Shown: positions 1-12,380, counted from the first letter of the stretch. The stretch is DNA of 64,000 nt from Telmatactis stephensoni (GCA_029948255.1 JALIZF010001829.1:697001-761000), one strand, 5' to 3'. Notes: generated by a model from the letters alone, not told the origin. A program made the numbers and translations.

Positions 1-108
1 GACAAACACATGCACACAGACAAAGAGAAAAAAGTATTACAATATAAGAAGATACCAGCTGAAAACTCTGAATATATTTTAGTGTTGTTTAGAGGAATGA
101 ATTATTGT

Positions 109-369
109 TTAGTGATATGACTCTAATACAAATGATTTAACTTTAGATTTGAAAGATTTTGGAGAACGTTTTTTCAAATCTTCATCTAGTGTATTCCAAG
201 TAGTGATGGCTGAAAAATGTATGTTGAATTTACCATAATTTGTTCTAACAGAGTTTATATAGTAGGACTGCCTTGAAGCCAGCCTTGTATTGTGTTGGTG
301 TACAGAAGTGACAGACTTGATTGAAGTAATTTTCAAAAGCTTTTGGCAGAAGGTTGTTATGATATTCAT
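109..369 (-). pseudogene. LINE reverse transcriptase C-terminal remnant
   Basis: An 86-codon open stretch on the minus strand resembles the extreme C-terminus of non-LTR retrotransposon ORF2 proteins. It has the usual order of an HNTR motif, a tyrosine-rich stretch, NYGK, then a WN-x-L segment followed by the lysine-rich FKSKVKSF tail. No reverse transcriptase palm or endonuclease domain is present nearby, so this is a 5'-truncated copy. The clade cannot be assigned from this fragment. Confidence 0.55.
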
Positions 370-657
370 GACACCGACAAATAAAACATTATGGTAGTAA
401 ACTAAACTAGGTCAGTCAAATTAATTATATTGAGAAGGCATGCAAGTATTCGAACTTGGCAAAAAATGTCTTGGGGACTTGCCAGCTATGAGGCAATTTT
501 TTGGTTCAAAAGTTCATGATCATGGATTGTGAAAAAGCATGTGAAAAATGCTATACGCGACGCTGATTGGATATATCACATGTGAAAATATAAAGTATAG
601 AATTATATTTATGAGGTTTACTGCATAGAATTCTCGTTATACACCTATTTCAAAAAA

Positions 658-884
658 GGTTGTCAGAGCTAAAGGCGATAGGCGATAGGAGATAGGTCAT
701 TCAAACTCCAAAGTAATTAAGAAGTTTTAAAAATAGCTTCGTTATTCCGTTCGTTTTCAGTGCTCCGAACATTGGATATGAATGTCTGATTGTTGACTTT
801 CTTAATAAAAACAAATAGAAATCCCAACCGTGAATAGTGGAATGCCCTATCTCCTATAGCCTATCGCCTTTAGCTCTGACAACC
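658..884. repeat. Hairpin MITE with ~45-bp terminal inverted repeats
   Basis: The left end GGTTGTCAGAGCTAAAGGCG is repeated in inverse orientation at 865-884, and the arms continue through GATAGGAGATAGG-type sequence. The interior has no coding potential. The left flank (CACCTATTTCAAAAAAGGTTGTC) resembles the ends of the element at 48309-48599, so the two may belong to one family. Confidence 0.75.
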
Positions 885-1219
885 AAGACATAGAAGCACC
901 AATATTAATTGCTTTGAACTACTTTTCACTCTCTATCAGTGAATGATGGCAATATAAATATTTTTTTCAATTTTGTTTTCGATAAATCCCAATAAAATAA
1001 AAATGGCTTTCTGTGGTAAATATTCTAGACCTAAACTTGAGCTGTAATTACACAGACTGAGATATATTCTGCTTATTCTAAAATTGGCTAACTATCCAAT
1101 TACACGTGTTAGAATCAGTTTTTGTAATAACTCAGTAATCATCAGACACAGTTTTTACCATAGAATTGTGTATTTTTCAACAGTCATAAATTCGAAATGA
1201 AAAATACATCATCTAATTA

Positions 1220-1617
1220 ATAGATCTATATCACGCAAGCGTGAAATTACAAATTATTTAATTTATGGGAAAAAAGGAAGTCACTATCAAATTTGTCACA
1301 TCGATATTAGTAAAACTGCAAAGTTTTGGTGAGATTGCTCTTAAACTGACAAAGATATGAATTTTTAAAACTTAGCATTTTTACAAAGAAATGTACGGTG
1401 GATGGGCATCACATGCCCGGCGAGCCTCGTTATCATGCTAAACACATACATTTCTTCATAGCTTCAAAAATTCGTAACTTCGTCAATTTAAATGCAATCT
1501 TTACGATCGATACTCTGCAATTTTATTAATATCGATGTGATGAATTTGATAGTGAATTCGTTTTTTTTCGATAAATAAAAAGTTTTATAATGTCACGCTA
1601 GCGTGATGTGGGTCTAT
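1220..1617. repeat. Imperfect ~400-bp palindromic element
   Basis: The two halves are diverged inverted copies. The left half contains ATCACGCAAGCGTGA and then CACTATCAAATTTGTCACAT; the right half contains the matching inverted sequence ending ATGTCACGCTAGCGTGATGT. A loop of about 90 bp lies near 1375-1465. No ORF is present. It is a non-autonomous foldback or MITE element. Confidence 0.7.
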
Positions 1618-1933
1618 GTATAGACACAAGAGACTTTTGACATCACATTTTCTTCTATCATGCCCTTTACCTTGAAACGTTTTTCTTCAGTTGTTGTCTT
1701 TCAAAGCATGAAAGTCCTTTTCGCTCAAATTTTGCAGACGATTCTTGTTTTCCGACTTTGGAGGGATTGTTAAGCAGTTCTACCGAAGGCATCTTTACGA
1801 AACGTGACATACATAACCTTCAATGACTCAGTTATACGGGGAACTTTTTTGAAACTACAAATCCATCGCCAAAGTCCACCAGCCTTGAAAATGCCATGAA
1901 CACATTCATCACGTCCTTTCCAAAGGTTACCGT

Positions 1934-2674
1934 ATGCTAGGCTTCTTAAGGCGCAATGCTAATAACGGCTTTGATGTTAGAGCTAAAAGAACACTTTACA
2001 ACACTCTAGTACGATCACATGTAGGATATGCCAGTCAAGTTTGGGCTCCCTCAATGGTTGGCGATATAAAATCTGTCGAAAACTTACAGCGTCGTTCAAC
2101 ACGATTTGTCCTGCCCAACTCTGCACTAACTGACCGCGAGCGTCTTTTGAAACTGAATCTACTCCCTGTATCTTACTGGCATGAAATCAATGATCTTACC
2201 TTATTCTTCAAGTGCTCCAAAGGATTCTACCACTTCTCTACTGATGACTACGTCAAACCTAAACCTGTATCACGCTTCACACGTAACAGCCACACCATGG
2301 ATTTGCTTGTTCCACTAACAAAGACAAAGTTGTTCCAGAACTCATACTTCAATCGCTTGCCCAAGTTATGGAACTCTCTGCCAAGCAACATACGAACTCT
2401 GAACAATGTATCTAGCTTTAAGTCTGCTTTACAAAATCACTATTTTGACGCTCTAAAAAAATCTTACTGTCCAGATAACTACAATTCCTGGAAAACGATT
2501 TGCCGTAAATGTTGTACTACAAATATCATATCAGCCATATATCCAGGTGTTGTTATTAATATTCGTAACAGTTCTTATCAGTATACTCGTATATTTTTTA
2601 ATAGTATAGATTTTATGTTTTTAGATTTATGTCATTTATCGAACACTGTTTTTATCATTTATTTAGTCTTTTAG
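1934..2674 (+). mobile_element. 5'-truncated LINE ORF2, C-terminal part
   Basis: A 246-codon ORF matches the C-terminal thumb-like region of non-LTR retrotransposon reverse transcriptases. It opens with a GFLRRN segment, followed by LYNTLVRSHVGYASQVWAP, a segment ENLQRRSTRFVL, and later FNRLPKLWNSLP with a downstream FKSALQNHY. These are the usual post-polymerase landmarks of LINE ORF2 in animals (CR1/L2/RTE-like; clade not resolved). The YADD catalytic region and the endonuclease are absent upstream, so the copy is dead. The reading frame is intact over 740 bp, which suggests a fairly recent insertion. Confidence 0.8.
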
Positions 2675-3139
2675 ATCATTCAGAAATACCGTTAGTAGTC
2701 TGTCTGTCATATGGTCGCACTTAATTTGGAGCCTAGCTCTGTTGTGTGTACCATACTACGATAAACATATCTATCTTGACTTTTATCTTATATTCATGTT
2801 ATTTCATTTGTAGCCTTTATTTCAAGTCGTAGTTAAAGCTGTGTAAATGAAAAAAAATGTTCGTTGAGTTCTTCGTCTTTCGAGCAGTTTTTGAGACGAC
2901 TCCGGTTACGAAAAATAATTCCAACTTACGATTTCTTCAAAAACGTTGAGGTTGGTGCAAATGAATTTCCGTAAAAATCTTGAAATTTTTATGTGTTTTT
3001 CAGAAATATACTTAAGTTTGGGTGTAAAAACTGCAAAGAAACCTGTGAATTGGAACCCCCTTAGCTTCTCACCTTGAAGGGGTTATGACGTCACATCGCA
3101 GACATCACTGTACCACGGTTTTCCTTATAGACGCTCCCT

Positions 3140-3285
3140 CCCTTTTGAAGCAGAACAACTTTTACACAGAGAAAACATTACAGGATTATTACTAAGACAA
3201 TAAAGAAACGGACTTAAAGTTAAATTATTTCGATTAAGAGTCTAATTTCTCTTTTTGAACTTTTCTTGCTAGTAAAAAGCAAATC
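3140..3285 (-). repeat. Repeat in the nAChR 3' flank, inverted copy of 6695-6845
   Basis: Read on the minus strand, this block shares long identical runs with the plus strand at 6695-6845, including GATTTGCTTTTTACT, TTCAAAAAGAGAAATTAGAC and TAGTAATAATCCTGTAATG. It lies immediately downstream of the receptor stop codon, so it probably forms part of the 3' UTR. The partner lies in an intron of the same gene in opposite orientation. Confidence 0.7.
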
Positions 3286-3318
3286 AATAACTGATACGGT
3301 AGATTACGCTAATAATCG

Positions 3319-5417
3319 CTATTTTCTCTTTAACAAAATAGCCAAGGTTGAAATCAAGAACAACAACGAAAAGAAAACAAGAAAAATGATATCCAGATGA
3401 CGTGCAAAGTCTTTCCAGCTTTCCGACCATGACTCCTTGTCGTCGATGACATCAGGTTTTTCCTCGCTTTGCACAACTTCTCCATTCTTTGTAGGTTCTG
3501 ATTGAGACAGCTGTTTCGTTACGGAAGTGTCCGATGAATTGACCTCAATGTCAACCACGGAAAGAGCGTTTGAATGCTTGGGTTTAACAGCTCTTCTCTG
3601 CCTGCTAAAACGCAGTACAAACATTGGCGGCCTGCTTCGCGAAAAATGGCATCGCAAAGAAACAGCAGTTGCTATGACGATAAGGGCTATTTGGCCCATA
3701 ATAACCATATAATATAGACCAAGTATTGGTACAAAGTCGGAAGTCTCTGGAAGAATGTCTGATACGATCAGCAAGTACACACTCATGGCCAATAGCACGG
3801 TGATGCTAAGACCAACCCTTTCGCCACAGTCAGGAGGCAAGTAAAAGGTTGTCAGTGACAAGACTGAGATGATGACACATGGGACAATCAAATACAATAC
3901 ATGGTAAGATGGTTTTCTGTCCAGCAAAAATGTGTAAGTCACGTCAGAGTAGGGGTACTGACAGCAGCTGTAGGGCATCAGTCGGTTGGCGATGGTAACA
4001 CTGCGTAGGGTCCAGTCACCATTGGATGTAAATTTTTCTGAAAGTTAAATGAAAAAATAAGGCTACAACGTGCGAAACATTCAAATAAAATTGTATGGAA
4101 CGATGAAAAATGCGATAAAATTCCATAATTGAAGGACAATCGGTTAAGGAATGCATTGATCTTTCCGGCCAGTATAATGAAGCAAACTAATGGAAGCAAG
4201 GGTGGCTTTCATGGTCAGTGCATGACCTTTTAGTGAGCCATGCATGAGGTACAGTTTACGATCCCCAGTGATATCACACCGCTTTGTTTGACGGTCGTGC
4301 CAGTCTCTATTCATCAGTGCTCTGTTTCCTTATCTTGCAATAATTTAGTGGTTGTGGAACTTTTTTTCTGGCTAAGCGCGCGTTTGTGCGATTGTGGATT
4401 TCATGTTGGAAAACTTAACATTAATATCATTGACTTAATGTTACAAGACGTTTCACGGTTCCTACCTGCTTGTTTGTGCTTGCTATGAAGTTGTTTCAAG
4501 GACATTAATCTATTATCATATGTCCAGGACCCAAATGTCATTGAACAAGTTTGAGAATCAAAAGGAAAGTTAGATATGTCAAAGCCACAAGAGCTCTTGA
4601 ATGTTGTAGGTGCCATCCACGAACACATTCCATCACTTTCTACCATGACATAAGTCTTGAACCTCTCGGTAAAACCTGCTTGAGACACGTCTTCATCTCC
4701 ACTAAAGAAAACAATGTGAAATGCATGGGTCCTGAATATTGAGATGGAGGGAGCGAAAACAACATTTTGTCCCTATAGGAGCAATGATATATTAAAGACT
4801 TTAGGGTTACAGGGACTTCTCTGTTGAATTAAGCTTTAAATTAAGGTTTTGAATGCAACATGCGTCATGCCGTTGTTCAAATTCTTGATAAATATATTGA
4901 AACATTTGGTAGTTCTACTCTTTTGTCGTAAGTAAATTACCGTAAACATTTGGCATTTCTAATGTCTTGTCGAAAGTAAGTAAATAACCGTAAACATTTG
5001 GCATTTCTACTCTCTTGTCGTAGGTGAGTAAATAAATAACTGTGACTAACCATATCTACTCACTTGTCGTAAAGAACGGTGTCTGGTACCCACAATGCAT
5101 CAGCTGGGACGTGAAGGGTATGAATGCCTTGATGGTCACTTTGGTTCCACGCTAAAAAGGGGTTCATCCATTTCTACAAGAAAAGATATCTATCTTTTAC
5201 TGTTTTACTTGTAATTGGTGCATGCTTTTTACTCTCTTGTATATGTTGTCTGTTATTGAGCATTTTCTAAAAGTTGATGGTACGACCGGCAAAGAGAAAA
5301 ATGATGTTGATTATTATTATTGGCATGCATAAAATTTATTCAACTAAAGGAGTTTTCATTTAGTGACTGTTGCATCTATTGGCTAGCTATTATAATCATA
5401 TTTAAATAGTTATTTTA

Positions 5418-5453
<36 letters not shown>

Positions 5454-8400
5454 TTATTTATTTTTATTTTTTAGTTATTTTAATAGTTGAACTAATCGGC
5501 GTCATATACGTCACAGATAAACACGTCTACGTCATTGCTAAAATTGTTAGCTTGGCTTTTTGATGCGCGCGCAGTGAATAGTGCTGAGAACGGATCCCAA
5601 ACACCCCCTTTAATGTTGTTGTGAAACCCCTGGAACCTAAAACCCTGAAATCAGTCGGAAAGACCTTACCATATACTTTCAGCATCACTGGTTAGGATCG
5701 GGGGATCCAACAACAAAAATACAGATAGAGAATAATGTATAAATAGAAAATAAATAGAAAAAAAAAACTTTGAATTTCACATGGTGCCAAAATTGCAAGG
5801 GCGTTTAATTCTTAGAAGGCTTAGTAATCTCGCATATTTCATACCTGAACAACCCACGCATCAATGACAAGCAATTGCTGTTTGGTATTCTGTTGATGGA
5901 ATAAAACATCAAATCATGTTTCCACACATTCCCTCCAATGCCCTCTAACAAAATAGTGCCAATTTATGTAACTGTCCAGCCTCGATTTAGGGCCATCTGC
6001 ATCATCTGGGGCCCGTTTCTCAAAAGACCCGATAACTTTACGGACCCGTTAACCTAAGTAAATCGAATCAAAGTTAACGGGTCCGTAAAGTTATCTGGTC
6101 TTTTGAGAAATGGGCCCCAGTATAGATGTGTATAGCCACACGGAATTTAAAACAAGCTAATTTGTTGAGCAGGTAGACTTGCCACAAGTCGTCCTCTCTT
6201 ATTTAATCTTTATTTCAGTCATTATTCTTCGAGGTTTTTTTTGTTTTTTTTTTGTTTTTTTACGCGCGAGAGGACGACTTGTTTCGCCTGCAGGATTTTC
6301 ATTTGCTTTTCGCGCCAAAACCACGCCGGGGGCGGAGCCAATTATGTAAATTTATGCAAATAAGAATCGCTAGGCGTTGTACGCTCGCGGCCGTTCGCGC
6401 TGATTTTCTACTAATTTGCATAAATGATTGACGTCACCTCATCAAAACGTTCTGATTGGCTAGTTGCCGTGATTTATTCACCGACTGAAAACCCCGTCGG
6501 TAAATTTGGCGCGAAGCAGAAAGGAAAAGTCGCCAGTCCCGCAAAAGTCAAAAATTAAAAAGCGGGGCTGACGACTTTGAGAAAGTCTAGTGTCCAAGTT
6601 CCAGGAGGGAGGAAGCGTCTCTATTGTTTTCCGATTCATGTTCAACGTTGTTGCATTTCGTGACGTCATGAGCTCTACAAAGCAACTGGATCAGTTGTTG
6701 ATTTGCTTTTTACTGCACCAGAAAGAAGAATTCAAAAAGAGAAATTAGACACTCAGCTGAAATGCATTAATTTTAGGTCCCTTTTTTTTTTGTCTAAGTA
6801 ATAATCCTGTAATGATTTCTCTGTGAAATAGTCGTTTTGTTTGCTGTTTTTTAGTTTCATTTCTTGCTTCCCCGAAGGCGGGATTGCATCAGATGAATTA
6901 TACGGTGGCCCATAAAGGACATCCTCCTTTTAGAATCGCTTGTTTTAAAAACGGGCAATTGCGTCTTTAAAACTTGCAATCGCGTACTTTCAATGCGATC
7001 GCGTATTTTTAAAACATGTGATCGCGTACTTTTAAAAAATGAAATCGCGTACTTTTAAAACATGCGATCGCGTACTATTTACTTTTATCACGTGATAACG
7101 CATGCGTATAGCCCTGCTTGGTCACGCTGGCAAGATGGACGACATAGATGTGGTGGGTACAACAAACTATGTCTAAAATCCATTATTAGCTTAAGCGTGG
7201 AGTCATTTAGCCCGCAAAACCGTATCCTTCTTAGATGTCAGTTGATGTCAATGTTACCGTTCTAACTTCTGAAGGATTGATATAAAGTTTGAGCCGACCA
7301 AAATCTCTGAAAATTCATACCATGAATCTTCAAAACAAGCTTTTATCAAATCTCCCATCAAGATGATTGTCACTTTTATAGATCTCAAAATAAAATAGCC
7401 TAGAGACGTCCCCTCCCTCTTGCCAAGTTCTAATAATAGGTACTGCATGGCACTTTATTTTTTGGCTCAATCACAAAACCACAATAAAGAAATTCTAACA
7501 CTGAAACATTTCCACTGATGACCTCAATTGATAATATATTTACCAGTTCTACTAATTTACTGAGTCTGAGACCAAACGACACATTGACTGGTTTAGAATG
7601 GTCAATGACTGGGCGTACACTCTTGTCGTAGTTTTCGAACAGTTTATCACGAAGAATTTTCTCAGCTGAACCTTTCATTGCAACCACGTGACCTGAAATC
7701 AAACAATGTAACGGCATGACTTGACACAATATGAATTCCGTGTATGATATTTAGGCCGGTGTCACGGTTATATGGGTACAAAAGATGGGATTTTGGTATC
7801 CCCTCATCCAAATTCCTAGTACAATATAAATATCTCAGGTGGGGATCCCCAAATAACTGGAGCTTCAATAAAAACAAGAAACAAAGATTATTTAAACGTT
7901 GTTTAAGCCTTAACCGAGGCCTAGCTTTTGTCTGTAACACTAGAAGATCGTGGCTAAGACGTAAGAACCGTTTGAATAATCGGCCCAACGACAGCAAAGG
8001 TGAAAAGCGACAATGTTCAGGAGCAACTTTCCCCGTCATCTCAATACTTGCTTCAACTTATCTCTAATTCGCGCACTTAGCTTTGATTTTCTTTTTACGT
8101 GTATTACTATCTAAAACTGACGTAAAACGGAGCACCGATGGGGAGAATACCAACAGTATCCTCGTCAGTCCAGCATCTGTTATTGGAGCCAAATTGATGT
8201 GCCTGCAAGTAGCTTTGTTTCTTTTTACTTTCGTATTTTATGCCGTCTTAAGTTATTCATTGGAAATAATTGATATCATCTACCATGCAGTGCTGAGATC
8301 AAAAATAATAAATGTCGCAGGTTTGGTAGTGGCCTGGGTTCAATATAATGATTTATTATCTACATGGTGTAAACGAGCTCAAACAATAGCTGCGTGTAAA

Positions 8401-10612
8401 AGTTATGTTGAAGAACATACAATTTTCAACAATAACTACAAATCTGTGCCTCTGACTCTTAACTGAAAATTTCGGCAACGATTGTTCTTCATGTAAACAG
8501 TTGACTAGTACAGTGTTTCTTCATTTGAAGGCTCAGAGGTTTTTATTTTTTACACGTTTAAGCTAATTACAGTTTAAATAGCTAATTATAGTTTAAATAG
8601 CTAATTATAGTTTGAAGAAGAAGAAGAAGAAAAGTGGAAGGGTGCAGGAATACAACGCGATGTGTTAATGAGCTCTTTGGTCTCTATACTCGTAAGTTAT
8701 CAAGGATTTATTCTAATTAGATGACGTCAACCCAAGAATTTGCAATATTTGTTTTACGTTTTTACGCTTTTTACGTTTTTAGGCCTTACACGAAGTGCGC
8801 GTGATAAGAAAGCACTCGATAAATCCTTATATAGTGATGTGTTAGAACGATGTTTCATTTACACCAAAGGCCTTTTTGATATTAAGAGGGGATTTTTTTC
8901 AAGTTCGAGCAGTGAACGACAAAAACTCCTGAGTTGAAGAATAGCTTTTGTACAAGACTAAAACCATTTCTATAAGAAAGTTTAAGTTGTTTGTAAGTAG
9001 TTTTGGCCAATGAAAGTTGAATTAAAGTGTTAATCCAAAACGAAAATTTGGATCAAAAATGAGGTTTAGGCCTTCATTTGCTAATTTGCTGTATGTTTTC
9101 TTTATGTTCAGCTTGAAAAAGCTTAATCCCAACACAACATCAAGAAAAAGTCTTGTACAATTCAAAAATCTGTTTTAAACAGGTATTTTATCTTGGTACA
9201 TCAGTTTTTAACCGGTAGAAAAAGGATTTGAGTGTTAATCCAGAACGAAAATTTGGATTAAAACTCGCACGAAGGTCTAGTTTTTGGCACTTTTCGCCAT
9301 TATTGCTCGTCATTGAAAAAAATCTCCTCTTAAATGATTCCTTAGTAGACGTCATCTAATTAGCGTATCGCAAGTCTCACACCAGCATCATGCTCAAACC
9401 AAGAAATGTTGCCGGTTCCACTCATATACACATCTTCTTTATAGACAATGTCATGCAAAGCTTGCCGGACAATTGCAGGGTATATTTCCACAAACACTTC
9501 TAAAGCATCATGATTCTACGACGACTGTTGCTGACAGTGCGTATTGCATATTCACAAAATAATTGCAAACCCACGATAGTATGCACCGAAAATCCAAGTC
9601 CATCCCAAATCCAACTCGGCCAAGTCAAAATGGGAACTACGTCAAGGTTAGTGTCGCTGCTCGCCTAAGGGTTCGCAGCAAGTATCAGATTAGGTGCCCC
9701 CTACAAGCAGTGGTTACGTGATTGTGTTTATGGACAGCACTATGACGTAATAAGGCAATGACATCACAAAAATGTTGCAGATGAAAATACTTCAATAGTG
9801 ATATCTGCGCTATATAGGTTAATAATAATAAAATGTTGAGGTTCTAAATGTTGTTATCAATTGAAAGTAAAACAGTTACAAGTGACTCAAATTCTTGATA
9901 ATTTGTTTTGTTTGTGCTGTAGTATTAAACTGTATTTACAACATGTCCATATATGTAAATAGTATAGCCTGCAGCTGAAAAAAGTATTTTTCTATTCAGT
10001 CCTACTGAAATGTTAACAACGTATGAAGAAATAATCTATAAAGCATTATGCAGTCTTGAACAATTCTGTCACAAATTATACTGAAAGAATAGATTTATTT
10101 GAGTAATTCGCTAGTCTTAATTATTAGCATTCAGTTTTGAAGCACTCAGGCAGCACTAGAAATAAGTAAGAATCACCCAAACAACAGTTTACATTGCCGT
10201 CACAAAGCCGACATCACTAAATAAATGTGTTGTTTTATCCTTGTTGTGAGGTAGTAGATAACTAGCGATGTGTTTTTCAGTTAGTGACTTACTTTTAAGC
10301 AAAGTACCAACAAAACTGGGTCCCTAACAATTAAGACATGATTATTGACACAATATATGACAACTGAGAACTTCAGAAAGCATTTACATACTTCAAAACC
10401 TCCTTTATATTTAAGCGGCCTCCTTTACACTTTACAATTCAAACAACCGAGAAATATGTAATTAACCGTAAAAATTATAACTTAAATTTAAACAAAACCA
10501 AAATTGAGTAAAGTAATATTTGTTATTGATAGCTGACAGCAAAACGTTACTCAAACCCACCTTTTATGATCATTAGTAGAGTAAATGCTAGAAGTGCAAT
10601 TGTTTTGCTCAT
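3319..10612 (-). CDS. Nicotinic acetylcholine receptor alpha-type subunit (complete, 6 exons)
   Basis: The exons, in transcript order, are 10561-10612, 7544-7692, 5845-5889, 5064-5173, 4466-4701 and 3319-4037. All junctions are GT-AG and in frame; the product is 436 aa. Exons 3 and 4 are exactly 45 and 110 bp, the sizes conserved in this family. The protein starts with a signal peptide. Visible landmarks are: loop D Trp79; loop A WVPDTVLY (110-117); a 13-residue Cys loop C157-C171 with FPFDSQ; loop B WTYD (178-181); and the vicinal Cys222-Cys223 in YSCCQYPY, which define an alpha subunit. TM1 starts near 244. TM2 has Glu270 at -1' and Leu280 at 9', typical of a cation-selective channel. A short M3-M4 loop precedes TM4, and the protein ends in LLKRK. 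Loop C has the alpha7-like length. The product should be a plasma-membrane acetylcholine-gated channel subunit, probably able to form homomers, though its ligand is inferred. The start is the only ATG before the signal peptide. Confidence 0.93.
5420..5463. repeat. (ATT)n microsatellite
   Basis: About 14 consecutive ATT units lie in an intron of the nicotinic receptor gene. Confidence 0.9.
6006..6120. repeat. Short hairpin MITE, ~47-bp arms
   Basis: CTGGGGCCCGTTTCTCAAAA on the left is mirrored by TTTTGAGAAATGGGCCCCAG on the right. The arms continue through GGACCCGTTAAC with about 20 bp of loop. It lies in the intron between receptor exons 2 and 3. Confidence 0.85.
6183..6283. repeat. Small inverted repeat (CAAGTCGTCCTCTC ... 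GAGAGGACGACTTG)
   Basis: A 14-16-bp inverted repeat flanks a T-rich interior. It may mark the end of a larger intronic interspersed repeat continuing to about 6670. No coding content is seen. Confidence 0.5.
6930..7085. repeat. ~24-bp tandem repeat (ATGCGATCGCGTACTTTTAAA)
   Basis: Six to seven diverged tandem units share the core GCGATCGCGTACTTTTAAAA, with more degenerate units toward the left. It is intronic and holds two or more PvuI-type GCGATCGC palindromes. Confidence 0.75.
8712..9365. repeat. ~650-bp non-autonomous element with complex inverted repeats
   Basis: The ends are CTAATTAGATGACGTC and its inverse GACGTCATCTAATTAG. Inside, AAGAGGGGATTTTTTTCAA near 8880 is mirrored near 9325. 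A direct repeat, GTGTTAATCCARAACGAAAA, occurs near 9030 and 9232. Short ORFs within are not conserved with anything I recognise. It lies in the first intron of the nicotinic receptor gene. Confidence 0.55.
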
Positions 10613-10948
10613 TTTTGTCGAGTTTCTCGTCTTCTATAGCACTATTTCGTCCTCAACGAATGCTTGTATATCAGTTAAAAGTCTACACATTGTTATTGAC
10701 TTGTTGAGCTTATTTGCGTGACTCTTAAGCCTTGGTTATTTGATGACGTCAATGAGTTTCACATGCATCATTAATCGAGGATAACAAACACGGGACTTCC
10801 TTAGTGCTTTTCGTATCTCAATTGAACATTATCCTTTATTTCACAGCAATTAAACGGGTATATACTAATATACAATTAATATTGCTGGTAAATAGTTACT
10901 TCTAGCTCAAGAGCTATCCTGATCCTGAGAGCTGATGTATGACTCTTC

Positions 10949-11302
10949 TCAGTAAGCGGGCGGTACCAAGACGTTTTCTGCATGCATGTTTACTATAAGT
11001 TTGATCTTATAGATGTCTAGTTTATGCAAAAGACTTTGAATTGTTTTAATATCGCTCCTAACGATCCTATTAATTACAATGGGTATTGTCATTGTTTTCA
11101 TTATCCACAGTCTTTCTGCTTTCTGTAACAACGGTTTGACTTTAAGTCTAACTTGCTTGAGGTATTTCTTTAAGTTGGTTGTTACGATTCCTAGCGCTCC
11201 TATTACGATAGGAGTGACAGTCACTTTAACATTCCACAACCGGCATATTTCTCTCTTTATACGTTCTGCTCTGCTCTTCCTTAGAGACCCATAGAGGATC
11301 AA
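10949..11302 (-). pseudogene. LINE ORF2 C-terminal remnant (VTPIVIGALG type)
   Basis: The minus-strand ORF contains IKREICRLWNVKVTVTPIVI followed by GALGIVTTNLKKYLK. This is the conserved post-RT segment found at the C-terminus of several animal RTE/CR1-like ORF2 proteins. A second, weaker copy of the same pattern (RLWIMKTMTIPIVINRIV) follows in the same frame, as if the segment were duplicated. No upstream polymerase is present. Intergenic, just upstream of the nicotinic receptor gene. Confidence 0.6.
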
Positions 11303-11532
11303 TGACTATTATAAAAAACTATGATATAACGCGCGCTCTGATTGGCCAAAGGACGCGTGTCGCACGTTCTCTATGAGAACACACAGCACGTGCGCGCACA
11401 TTTTCAAACTTTCTCCAATGAAAAAAGAAAATAAAACTTCAATTGTATATATATATTTTATAAAAGAAATAGAAAACTCGGCAGCAATGCTATGTTGAGT
11501 TATAGAAGCACGCGGGAATTGTACTCAAGTCG

Positions 11533-11886
11533 TTAAAGGGGTACTTGGATGAAAATAGGTCAAAATTGGAAAGTGGTTAATTCCTAAGTTGACGTCAATT
11601 AACGACCAATATAGATAAATATAAAACCTACTTTCCCAAAAATTCTGCATTTTAATCATATTATCACCAAGAAATTTTGGTTTAAGATCGAAAAGAACAA
11701 TAGGGCTGTACTTATGACGTCATAGATATATAATGTAGATGCTAAAATACGTGATAACTTTTTATCTGTACCTTTGGAATTTGATGAAAATATATTGCTT
11801 GGTGACTATTGGTCACATATAGATACATTGAACCAAGTTTCAAGTCATTTTAATTTTTTTCGATTTTCATCCAAGTACCCCTTTAA
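11533..11886. mobile_element. TTAA-flanked MITE, TIR AGGGGTACTTGGATGAAAAT
   Basis: TTAA at both ends flanks a 20-bp perfect terminal inverted repeat. The TTAA target duplication is typical of piggyBac-like and Kolobok elements, but the terminal bases are not the usual CCC, so the superfamily is open. There is no ORF. Confidence 0.7.
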
Positions 11887-12380
11887 GATGTAATATGCAA
11901 TAAAAGTAGAAATGTTATACAATGAATAATGCGTAATTTAGTCATGTTGAAATATGGTCATCACAGTTGCAGTTAATCCCACGTCTTTACACTAGATGGA
12001 ATGAAGCTGCTACTTAATCGTTTTGTTCGGCATTTTAGGAGTGGAATTTAGTCGAGGATTTCTTACATTATATACCGTTTGGGCTGGTTTGGAGTAATTC
12101 AGCAAGTTTACTACTTGGTTGAGCGTTTTTCAGATAGAAAGACTTGTACAACAATTCTCTTCTTTCAAAAAGTGTTGGTAAATCAAGTTCCTCCAGTCCT
12201 TCAAAGAAAGTCAGATGAGGACAATCTTGACTGCACGACACTATAAGTAGCATTTTAAAGATGTTAGTTTACAACAATATATCCTAGAAAATTAGCCGAC
12301 TACAGTTTTCCTGTAGCTGATTCCGTAAGTCGATCCCAGTTCGCTCTCTGACGATTTTTTTTTTCGCTCACGGGTCCGAC

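Noticed and set aside
7744..8466. Plus-strand ORFs of 107 and 127 codons upstream of nAChR exon 2
   Set aside because: No recognisable domain; they lie in the first nAChR intron and the first has an equally open antisense frame.
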